Assembly: GCA_947579605.1 (NCBI GenBank)
Contig: OX388321.1
Location: forward strand, 16,855,614 to 16,919,613
Length of the DNA stretch: 64,000 nt
Source of the DNA: Athripsodes cinereus
Lineage: Eukaryota; Arthropoda; Insecta; Trichoptera; Leptoceridae
Reading direction: 5' to 3'
The position numbers and the translations under genes are program-made. Shown here in pieces: positions 11,318 through 21,541 of this stretch. Every line of letters begins with the position of its first letter. Position 1 is the stretch's first letter. Below the pieces are notes generated by a model. It did no database searches, was not told where the DNA came from, and saw only the letters and a program-made list of their open reading frames with translations.

Positions 11318-11995
11318 TAGCATCACAATTTAAAAGTTGACGTATGATCAATTAACAAAAAAAGAAATGAACGATTAAATTAAAAGTGTTAAGTTTATAC
11401 ATGAGGGTAATGTAAATACGTAAAAATTATAGCTTTCTTAAAAAAAATAACAGAGTTTTTATTCTCATTTTTATTTTTTCTAGTGGTAGCTAACTCTGGA
11501 TACACATTGCATACACTTGAAAACAGACGAAAAGAGGTAGAAAAGTTGTATTATTGAAAAGCCCCTTATGATTCTAAGATGTTTGTAATGTGCATTGGTA
11601 ATAACCTAACCCTATCATATTCTACGTAGGTATGTACATATAAATTCTTTTCAACAGTAAGTATAATCTTTTTATATCTGAATTTAAAGGATTTCCACTT
11701 ATTTTTGTTAAAGAAAACATTATAACGTAGGTAAATACTGAAAAGTTGTAAAGTAGAGAAATTCTGAAATGATAATCTTTTATGAAAATGTAGAAATGTT
11801 GTGATTAAGCATCTTCAAAGTTTGTGCATATTTTTAGGATTTATCTATGTACATATAATATCATAGGCTCATACTTTATAATCTATACAAACATCTGGAA
11901 TTGAATGAAAATATATGATATACTCAGAACTGAATTATAAAACTATGGCAACTATGCCTTTGATCATCGTGCAAGGGTAACGTAGTTTTTGTTTT
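11318..11995. other. AT-rich DNA, nothing recognised
   Basis: No open frame, shared repeat or structured RNA signal seen. Confidence 0.4.
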
Positions 11996-12145
11996 TACCA
12001 TCACATATTCTCCCATGAGCGGGATAACTGGATGACTCCTTATGAAAAAAGTAAGCGTTCTCTTCGTACCTAGTAGATATTCAGAGTAGGTAGAATGCAT
12101 CATCGCTGAATTTGCTGTATCGTCATTTTACAGACACCCGAGTTA
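11996..12145 (+). repeat. Family A, old diverged copy
   Basis: 'accatcacatattctcccat', 'agcgggataactgg', 'catcatcgctgaattt' and 'ttttacagacacccgag' follow the family A order with many changes. Confidence 0.55.
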
Positions 12146-12399
12146 CAAAACTTTTTTTTTATATATATATTTTATTACGATAAGGTGATTACTTTTATTA
12201 CAACAAAATCTTTAAATGGTAAATCAGACTCTTTTGTTAAATATCTTTTTGTTTGTCTAATAATTTTTAATCATTTTAAATTCAAATTGTCTTTTGTACC
12301 TACATATGAAGTTTATTTCAAAATATATAATATATCTTTTTATTCATCAATTTATTTGCATGAAACTGTCACTGTTTTTTAATGTCTTCGTCTGTCAAA

Positions 12400-12500
12400 T
12401 TGTTTTAATTGTTATTATTATTTTATTGCTCAACATGTAAAAGGCTATGCCGTGTAAAAGTGAATAAAAAAATAATAAAAAAATAAAAAACAAAAATATT
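12400..12500 (+). mobile_element. Non-LTR 3' end (family D) with A-rich tail
   Basis: 'caacatgtaaaaggctatgc' 'cgtg' followed by an A-rich tail of aataaaaa units matches, in reverse complement, the terminus at 53628-53775 ('aacatgtaataggcttatgc' 'cgtg'). Two dispersed copies with A-rich tails suggest 3' ends of one non-LTR family. Confidence 0.5.
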
Positions 12501-13165
12501 AAATATTTTTGAATATTAATATTTTTGAATATCTTGCTCTAACGATCATAACACCTAACACAAATATTTATTTTACTTTCTGATTGACGAATAAATCAAT
12601 TGAACATATTATGAACAGTATAATATAACGAGTATCGCCGAATATTATACGGTTTGTTACTCATTCTCTGACAATAAATTTGCGGTATTCTATCAAATCT
12701 AAATCTATTTAGATTCAAACGATTGTATCATTCATCTATTTTCACAAGAAGAACGCTGCGAAGAAGTTAGAACAATGTATAATAATATCAATGATAATGT
12801 AGTCTAGAGATGTTTGATACAATAAAAAGGAGTAAATACTCACCTTGATGAAGATGAATTTACTGTTCCTTGAAGAATAGTTATTGTTATTCCTTCTATA
12901 TATGTATGTATGGTAAATACAGTATCAGCATGTTGTTCTTCCCTCTTGGGGCGGAGCGGAGTACTATAATAAAGCCAGTGTACTGTACTATACTGTGATA
13001 TATCCTTATTGTTCAGTTTAAATCAAGATAGTATAAATCACTACTCACTCCTGTGACAGTGGTATCTGCATTATAAATGCAACAAAAAAACACTGTGTAT
13101 TTTTTACTTTGTCACAGTGATTTTAAACTGTGAAATAATATCTCATTTATTATACATATATAATG
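12501..13165. other. AT-rich DNA, nothing recognised
   Basis: One small GC-richer patch at about 12940-12965; no family assigned. Confidence 0.4.
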
Positions 13166-13290
13166 CACCATTAAGGGACACATTTTTCACATATGGGCTA
13201 CTTTAGAGCTCCTCTCTGTGACACAAAAACAAGACATTCAGAATGGATGGCGTATCTCATTGTTGTATTATTTAGTGCATCGTAAAAAGA
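13166..13290 (+). repeat. Family A, very diverged copy
   Basis: 'gctcctctctgtg', 'caagacattcagaatggatg' and 'gcgtatctcattg' match the middle of family A. Confidence 0.45.
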
Positions 13291-13706
13291 CACTATTATT
13301 TCAACGTATCGTCCGAATCTCAATTTCATGTTTGAATATAAAAAGAATCATTAAAAAATATATAAATAAACCAATGTTCATTTTTTAATACAAAATACAG
13401 CTACTTCACACTGTTACTTTTTCATATAAGTATGTATTCAATGCAGTGCCTATTAATTTTTCACAGTTGTGCATATCAAAACTAACAGTCACTATTATTC
13501 AGTACTGACACTATCTGGATACAAAGAAACTTTGGATGAATCTTCAAACATTTTCATTATTTTGTCGTAAGCGATGTGCTCTATATTCCTCTACCGTATC
13601 AAGATGGCGATGGCGACAGATGGATCTGATATCTTTAGGTATCAATTTACAGATGCAATATTCAGATATATTTCATATTATTTTAAGATACTTATACTGA
13701 ATAATG

Positions 13707-13807
13707 GCGCCTCCGGTATGGACAAAATTTGTGTAGTGTAGAATTCGGATAAATGGAAGTCCCCAGACTTCTGCGCTATCCGGGTGGTCGGTGGGTCTCC
13801 TTCAATG
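13707..13807. mobile_element. 101-bp insertion with 14-bp target duplication
   Basis: The 14-mer tatactgaataatg occurs at 13693-13706 and again at 13808-13821. Between them sits a GC-richer block unlike the flanks, starting gcgcctccggtatgg and containing ccccagacttctgcgctatc. Long exact direct repeats around a foreign block are typical of retroposition. No poly(A) or poly(T) tail is visible and the family is unknown; it could be a severely 5'-truncated non-LTR end. Confidence 0.6.
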
Positions 13808-13821
13808 TATACTGAATAATG

Positions 13822-15541
13822 ATTTGTTATTTAACGCAATGGAGCTAGTAACCTATTGATAAAATCATATACCCGTATGCAAAGTTTGAATGATAAAGCT
13901 CTTTTTAATGAACTTAGATACACTTCAAATACTCTCAGGGTAAGCAATGAGCTTGTCACAAAGTCGGATAGGTGAGTAGCGGAAGACCTCAAACACGAGA
14001 TCTATGGATTGTAACTCTGAAGCTTAATACCGTATATCCTTTATTTACATGCTACAGTATTCTTGATTCCTCTTTCTCAAAATACAAATCTAGTCTTGAT
14101 AATATAATCTACATTTCCTGATTTTTTTACACCCTCTATTTTGGATTTACTTCATTTCCATCAGCATTAATCCATCATTCAGTCTACATTTCCATGTTAA
14201 GATCGATGACATATTATTATGTACGTTAAGACGGTATATTTTGAATAGTGTACCGCCTTAAGCTAGTTGTTATTGGCAGACATTTAAACATTCACTTCTA
14301 AAATAGTTAGTAGAAGATAGTCAAGTAGGTATATGTATAGTCTTTTGCCTGAGGTGTGTTCAAGTGTCGACAGCTTATACAAAGTTTCTTGATAGTTGGA
14401 TCAAAAGTTTGTATTTCTTACGCAGTAGATATGAGAAATAATAATTTAATAGGAAACATCAGATATCTTTGATTATGTGCAGGCATCTCCAACTAAAATA
14501 GTTGCCATAATAATTATGCTAAATGCATTCTTTTGACATGCAAAATGGCTCAATTTGACAAGTGACGAGATTATTATGGCATTTATCCTAAAATATTTGT
14601 TTAAATTAATATCATAAAATTATATCTGGAGCTCTCTTTCTCTAGCTTATTCCGTAGTTTAAATTATATTATAAATTAATAATGGAATGATGACCAATTT
14701 GGTGTATTTTCTGTGAAAGAAAACTTGGATCTAATTGTGTAAGGTGGCTGTGTGTTGAATATGACAAATGGTTATATTTGTAATTATGGAAAAAATATAT
14801 AACTTTTGCAATGGTAAGTTTGGATTCATTCCTCTCTGTCTCTTTCTTGCAAAAGATGCTTTATGACGAGCTTGATACAAACAAATAAGAAGTTAGATTT
14901 CGTGAGTGTATTGTCATTGACATTGTAACACTTCATTCAAATTACATAATGAAATTAATAATATTTATTATTGTTTAGTCTTACTATTGAGTATAACTAA
15001 CAAACGATCGGTTTTGTGGACTCCGCGTTCGTATCATCAGATGCTTATAGAGAAACTGACACTAAACAATTATTAATATAAATAATTTTATTAGATAGAC
15101 TTATCTTTATGTGTAAAAAGTTTTTTTATGAAAAATGTGACATTGCTTTTTATTGAAACTGTTGTAATATGTGGTTACTTATGTGGTAAATATTACAATA
15201 TTATTATCCATGGTTGACGATAAAACCGCAATAATTAATCTTTAGAGGAATATTAAATTAGCATAATCATAGTGGGGACTCAGTTCCCAGTACAACAATT
15301 ACATACTTCAAATGTTATCTACAAAATAATGCTCGTCGTATTTATCAAAAGATAATATTTAACTTTTATCGAAAAAGAATCTACGCCTTCATTCTCAACC
15401 CACATAGTTTTTTTTTTGTTCGTCTTGTATGTATATTTTGAATATTTATAATTTTGTATACATAAAATTCCTACTATTATTCCATTGTACCATTCAAACT
15501 CAAATATAATATTTTTGCAAGCCGTTTTTTTTTTCTTAATT
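13822..15541. other. AT-rich DNA, nothing recognised
   Basis: No gene, repeat family or RNA. 15319-15600 holds a 93-codon minus-strand frame with lysine/isoleucine-rich composition, as expected by chance; its start runs into the hairpin insert. Confidence 0.4.
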
Positions 15542-15553
15542 TGGATGTAGATA

Positions 15554-15802
15554 ATTTCACTTATTTTAGAGGCATCAACTATGTAACAATTTCTAGACAT
15601 TTTTAAATAAAATATTTAAACTTGAGTTGCTATGTTTATTTGTCACAATAATTAAAAATACGCTATCGCGATTTCAGTGCACTTGCACCATTGTCTTGAA
15701 AAGCTCGTCAATGGTGCAAGTGCACTGAAGTCGCGATAGCGTATTTTAAATTAATGTAAGAAATAAACATAGTAATTCAAGTTTAAATATTTTATTTAAA
15801 AA
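15554..15802. mobile_element. Hairpin insert with 96-nt arms, 12-bp flanking direct repeat
   Basis: 15598-15693 and 15709-15804 are reverse complements over 96 nt with about ten mismatches, separated by a 15-nt loop (tcttgaaaagctcgt). The most conserved inner part is 'cagtgcacttgcaccattg'. The 12-mer tggatgtagata lies at 15542-15553 and 15803-15814, so a 249-bp insertion with target duplication is likely; the right repeat overlaps the arm end by two bases. Any transcript through it would form a long near-perfect double strand. No coding capacity. Confidence 0.75.
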
Positions 15803-15814
15803 TGGATGTAGATA

Positions 15815-17000
15815 CTTAATTTATTTGTCTAACAAAAAGCAGTATGTAGATAATTTTTTTTTGTTGTTGCGGCAAGCCAGATTATCACTTGATTTAAAAT
15901 TCTAGTATTGTAATATTTCTCATAATGGTCTTCTGTTCTCCCTGTAGTGTCATAAATACTGAAATTATAAAATGCAAACAGGAAGAGATGATAGCAATTA
16001 TGTTGAAAAAAAAACAGTTAAATGGCGTTAGCATGTAACTGCATATGTGCTTAATGTGTTTTGAGAACGATAAAAGTAAATTAGAGAGGCCCAACAATCC
16101 GTGTGGGTCGTTAATAGAGTACCTAACCTAACGCAAACCGCACCCCTGATGGGAAAATAAAAGAGAAAATGGGAAATAGTACGATTCTCCCCGTGGAATT
16201 TGTTTGTTCAAAAATGGAAGAGAATTTCTATTATTATTATAAGAACTATTGAATTTTGGAACTGTTATATTCACAACTCTTGTTATATCACTCTTCACTT
16301 TTATTAAGGCACTGATGGATATGGTATCTCGTGAAAATCGTACAATCGTCGAAACAATATTATAATAGCATTAAAACATTGAGTTTACATATTAGGGAAG
16401 CTATTGATAAATCAAAATAATGTGCGTCTTCTTTATTTTTTTGATATTTGATTAAGTAAATAATGGTTTTGTTATTATCAACTTTGTCTTCTAACTGGAT
16501 GAACCTATGAAACTGTTAATAAATAAAAGTTTTACTTCCAACATTCACCAAGTTTTATTATTATTATTGGACAATATTAAAGTGTCGTTTACGTGCCGAA
16601 GCACCTCAAGGACACTGTACAATTCATAAATTCTAGGACACAGTTTTGATATAAGCTTTCATCAAATATAGTACCTATTATTCTTTATATCTGAATTTGT
16701 GTTAGTTGTGTTTTTATACCTTGAAAGGACCTTTTTTTGTTAATACGAATATGATGTGTTTTTACTTTCATTTACAATAATTCATTACGTTAATTTGCAG
16801 TATTAAATAATGTCGATTCAAAATAATAAAATGAAAAACATTTGATAAGAATAAGAAGAATTTCTCTTTACAAACTCCAAAATACTAGCCTATAATTTTA
16901 ACTGGAAATAATTTGTCTCATTTTTTATTGTGTTTTATAAATAATTTACTAATGAAAGATTTTCTTTGTTTTCAGGTAAGACAAGACACCCATATAAAAG
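15815..17000. other. AT-rich DNA, nothing recognised
   Basis: Includes a GC-richer patch at 16095-16160 with no assignable family. Confidence 0.4.
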
Positions 17001-17125
17001 GAGTTCGTATATTCGCTAGATTCAATACTCATCTCCACCGTTGTTAACTGGTATGTCTACAAGAAGTTCGTATTTTCGCTATTCAATACTCACCTTCACC
17101 ATTGTTAATTGGTATGTCTGTATAA
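17001..17125. repeat. Imperfect tandem duplication of about 63 bp
   Basis: 'agttcgtatattcgct' at 17002 and 'agttcgtattttcgct' at 17065 each begin a unit that continues with 'attcaatactca', 'ccaccgttgttaactg'/'tcaccattgttaattg' and 'gtatgtct'. Confidence 0.7.
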
Positions 17126-19502
17126 AAACTTCTTAGTATTGATAATAACACATTAGATGATACCTAGTAAAACCTAATCATGAAATAAGGATATAAGGCA
17201 CAATATAATATCCTTTTTAATCGAAAATCCTATTACACAAAGACTATAATGCTTTACATTGTTATTCTTCTCCAATACTATTTTCTAGCGATTAAATCAT
17301 ACACGTGTTATAAGAAAGTCTACAAAATTTACAAAGCAAAACCGAAGATTTTCTATTTGAATTTTCAATACAAATCAGAAGGCAAAAGATAATACACAGC
17401 TTGATAACGTGTCGTAAGTTTATTGTTTGGATCCTTTATGCCAAATGCACGTTTTGTACGATTTTTTCATTGTACGCATACATACTATTAAATCTAATAT
17501 TGTTAAGTACCATATCGCATAATCTTGTCCATATATTTGTAGGTTGGTCCTGTGTTATTGCCACATTTACAGCAGTATCAAAAATTTCGATTTATTATTC
17601 AATTTTTTTGTTTTTTTCATGAGGTTACTACACTTTTTATTATTTTCTTGAATTATCAAGCAAATTATTTATCATTCGTTCAATTTACGGCTAGTATTTC
17701 CATTTATAAGATAAACATACAATTCATACATTGATGTGTAGTAGCTCATACACATTTATACAAATTTATGTTTCCAAAATACATAATTGAAATTATCCCT
17801 TAAAAATTTTCTGTTATTTTAGTAATACAACCAATATTCATGAATTGTGTTAATTTTCAATTTCCATGTCGTAGAATATTCCATAAAAGTTGTTAGAATT
17901 GATGTTAGATATCATGAAAATATGTGTGTACTAAGCAAGTTCCATGAAGTACACAAATTCAGAATAACTAATCTGCGTAGTACAAAGGTATTACATAAAA
18001 TCTCTAGATTGAAATTCGTACGAAAATGTTTTCAATATGCGTTAGACCTTAGGTTACAATATATTAGTGATAAAACACTCAAGCTTCCATTGTATACTGA
18101 CCGTGGTAATTCTATAATATTGTTTCTTATCATCAAAAGCTCACCGTTGGCCGCTCATAGATCCTTTAATAATAATAGTAATGGAATTGAATTAGTTCTC
18201 GGTCTGATATAAACAATATAATAGTCTATAATGATTTTTTCTCCGAAACTGAGGGAATGATTCAGAACATGAACGACTATGATGAAAATTATATATAAAA
18301 CTTCAAGATTGAATATATTTTTCGACAACATTTTTTGCATTGTTCTAATACATCTAGTAGTAATATTACTCAGTATCGTTTACTTGTTGTTTCTAAAATT
18401 CTTTTTTTAAACATGATTGAATTCTGATTGATAAAAACGAATGAAATACGCATTTAATGTACAGATTTTGTTCATAAATCGCATTTCATTTTTTACTAAT
18501 TACCTATTACTCTATATAAATTTTCTCGTTCTATATAATATAATACCCTCCACCATTTATGTTTAATTTTCACATATAACGATAACTTCTTTCAAAACTC
18601 TTTCACTAAACCGATTTCATCACCAAATATGAGGGCTTTCAATTATCCATTAAATAAAATCATTACTGTTCAAGTTATAAAAGAAACCACATGAAAGATT
18701 TTCTATCGTAAGACATTAGGAAGATAGTTTTATCTCACAATCATATTGTCATTATATATAGGGACTTAACAGAAACATTAACATTATTGTGTTTGTCGAA
18801 ATTGTTTTACCATGAGTGTATTTGATTTCGTAGAACACGTAACGTAGCAACTGAAAAAAAATAGGAATGTGGAACGAATCTGTAATGATTTAATAACGTA
18901 AAAACTAAAATAATAATTATAACTCAACTTGCAAAACATTGGCGATGTAAATAATTAACTGTATTATTGTATTATTCATTATGAAAGCTGTTGTATCTAT
19001 TAAAATAAATAAATTACATCTTTTTTAACGTGGATTATAATGCGTCATATTTTAATCAGCGCATATTTTTGTGAGTTAGTGAAGATTTTAGAAGAATTGT
19101 ATAATCAAAACATTTTTGAATATTACTTTATAATGATCTCAAACAATTTCGTGACTTTAGAATCCTCTGGTAAGAATATAAGCATTCCACTCCTTTCTGT
19201 AAATTTTAAATATCCTTCAAAAGGCAGGTATTCAAAAAGCATCTCGTATAAGACATTTGAAGTCTTCAATTCACCAAAATAGTATGCCACTCATTGCAAA
19301 TAATTAATTTTTAATTGACACATATAGAATAAATGGAATGTTTATTACTTACAATGTGTCAACTTATGAAAATAACCGTGATAGTATGAATAATTGAAAT
19401 ATTTTCGAAGTATGTACCTAGTACCTATGCTATTATATTTCGATCAATTTTTTTAAATTATTTGCATCGTATGTTTAATAAAAAAATAAGGAATTCATAA
19501 CA
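17126..19502. other. Long AT-rich gene-free stretch
   Basis: The longest open frame (17847-18212, 121 codons) has no recognisable domain and ordinary AT-rich codons. Nothing else seen. Confidence 0.4.
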
Positions 19503-19880
19503 GATCCTTCTTCTCCTTTCTGTGCCATGTCAGGTCCCCCCGACGTTGGCGATCACTCCCGACGAAAACCTCCGTGTCCTTAGGCCTGAGTCAATAACAC
19601 ATTTTCACGTTGCGTTTTCGTTCCGGTAACGTTCGAGTATAGACGAAGTTGCAAGCAAGTGTCAATTTCGTTGCTAAGATACACAATAGTTACAAAAATT
19701 AACACTTTGGCGCAACATCGTCTGCATTTGAACGGTAACGGTACGAAAACGTAACGTGAAAATGTGTTATTGACTCAGGCCTCTGTGCTGCTCTGAACAG
19801 TTCATCCACTGTCCGGATTCCGGTCCACTCTCTAATGTTGCGCAGCCAGGACATCTGCTTTCAGCCAACTCCCTCATAGT
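19503..19880 (-). mobile_element. RTE-clade retrotransposon 3' end, interrupted by a MITE
   Basis: On the minus strand, 19785-19860 encodes SWLRNIREWTGIRTVDELF then RAAQ, and after the MITE the rest of the terminus leads to a stop and the short tail used by the other copies (gtgccatg/cagaaag on the opposite strand). Intact copies in this window end in EVFAGVIANVGGT-stop. The downstream half here has extra base changes. It is 5'-truncated and lacks RT and endonuclease. The 247-bp tandem duplication starts inside it at 19815. Confidence 0.75.
19581..19782. mobile_element. MITE of about 200 bp nested in the RTE relic
   Basis: Ends are inverted repeats of about 50 bp: 'aggcctgagtcaataacaca' 'ttttcacgttgcgttttcg' on the left and its complement (gttattgactcaggcct) on the right. 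Removing the block restores the RTE reading seen in the sister copies, so the borders are good to a few bases; the target duplication is at most 2-3 bp (ct or cct). No coding capacity. Superfamily not assigned. Confidence 0.8.
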
Positions 19881-20308
19881 AAAGTAAACATCCCTTAATA
19901 AAGTAAATTTGAAAAAACTAATAGGTAAGGAAGAAAACTGTTCAAAATAAAATTTATCAAAAAGATGTTATACTTTAATTAAGATAAGTCAACTCTCAAC
20001 GGTATTATATAACATTATCATCAATTATATTGTACCACACTTTGCTGCAACTTATTATTATGGATTCCGGTCCACTCTCTAATGTTGCGCAGCCAGGACA
20101 TCTGCTTTCAGCCAACTCCCTCATAGTAAAGTAAACATCCCTTAATAAAGTAAATTTGAAAAAACTAATAGGTAAGGAAGAAAACTGTTCAAAATAAAAT
20201 TTATCAAAAAGATGTTATACTTTAATTAAGATAAGTCAACTCTCAACGGTATTATATAACATTATCATCAATTATATTGTACCACACTTTGCTGCAACTT
20301 ATTATTTA
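19815..20308. repeat. Perfect tandem duplication of a 247-bp unit
   Basis: The unit starting 'ggattccggtccactctcta' at 19815 repeats at 20062 and reads identically to the end at about 20308. It contains the last part of the RTE relic and the adjoining AT-rich DNA, so it happened after that insertion. Identity across both units suggests a very recent event, or an assembly error. Confidence 0.85.
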
Positions 20309-21040
20309 TTTATCTATTTTTTTGTTTATAATTATGACATTAGTAATTTCACAATTTATTTCATTTAAATATGTCGTTTTATCGGCGGTCGCTGTATTAA
20401 ATACATTATATATATCTGATTAAAATAGTCATAATACTAAATAAAGGTTGTTTTCTATTGTGTTAATTATTAATTCCGATCACACAAACCTTCTTGGTCA
20501 CTATCTTGTTCTTCTTAGTGTCATTGTTTATATTATTATAAACTTACTTACTGTTGTTGTTCCTTCGGTAATCATTTTAGTATTATTCAATGTTATTTGA
20601 TACTTTAATCAAAAACAGACCCTTGGAGGGATAATTCAAGACAAAGACAAACATCTTTGATAGATGCAATACATAGATATTCTTAGTAAGTGTGTATTTT
20701 GACAGAAAATCAAACGCTTTATTTTGTGTAGGTAGATTCAAGTACCTAATACTAAATTCAAGTATCATTATGTGAAATAACTAATTTGGAGTAAAATCAT
20801 CCTTTCTACCTTTTTTTTAATGTTTTTCATTATAAATAATATTCGATTTGGCTTCGTAAGTCATATTTGACAAACTAAAGCTACTATTTTCTTATTTGAT
20901 TCTGTCGCATCACATCGTTCTAAATCGTTATTTCTAATATATTTTATATGAATGTATTATGAAATACTTATGCATTTCTTTTTAATTTAAATTAATTGAA
21001 GGAATTATTATATTTTAATGCCTTTATTCCTATATGAATA
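20309..21040. other. AT-rich DNA, nothing recognised
   Basis: No repeat shared elsewhere in the window, no gene. Confidence 0.4.
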
Positions 21041-21180
21041 GGGTACCGTGGTTCGATCCCAGGTGCCGGCAAACTCCCCTTTCACGGCACAAGCTTTTAG
21101 TGTGAAAGGTGTATAAGGTTGTATTTGGGTTTATAGCAAACCCAGATATATCTTTTTTTTGAAAAAAAAAATAAAAAAAA
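21041..21180 (+). mobile_element. tRNA-derived SINE (family S3), 5'-truncated
   Basis: Box B ('ggttcgatccc', 21050-21060) is followed by 'gtgccggcaaactccccttt', 'cacggcacaagc', 'gtgaaaggtgtataaggttg', 'tatttgggtttata' and 'cccagatatatctttt', then an A-rich tail. The full-length relative is at 27191. Confidence 0.75.
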
Positions 21181-21353
21181 TGAAAGATTGTTCGTCATAT
21201 CTCATACAAAGTAATACCTAATACTCAGAACTGTATTTGATAAATTAAATATTTAGCTGAATAAATTTTAAAAATTGTAATATCTTAAAAGTCTAAAGTG
21301 TTGTGAAATAATGATATCACAACCTTCATATTTTCATGTCGGACTCATTCCAC

Positions 21354-21541
21354 AGAATTGGTTTCCCACTCTTATTCGTAAGTTTTTTAGTGTCTTGTAA
21401 TAGGCAGGTGTTCGAAAAAATTAAGACATCTTAAATTCGCCGATGAGGTTTGCCACCCATCCTGAATGTCTTGATTTCATATTGTCTGCTAGCTACCCCA
21501 TTTGTGGGATATACCTTCATGGGACAATGGTAGTAGTATTA
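21354..21541 (-). repeat. Family A copy with internal deletion
   Basis: 'gaattggtttcccactctta', 'aggcaggtgttcgaaaaaat' and 'gccacccatcctgaatgtct' are present. The part between 'gatttcatatt' and 'tctgctagctacccc' is missing about 50 bp. It ends at a (tag)n-like tract. Confidence 0.7.

Noticed and set aside
16118..16130. Telomeric TTAGG-type repeat (cctaacctaac)
   Set aside because: Only two units; chance occurrence is likely.
17847..18212. 121-codon open frame
   Set aside because: No motif, and surrounded by AT-rich DNA without other coding signs.
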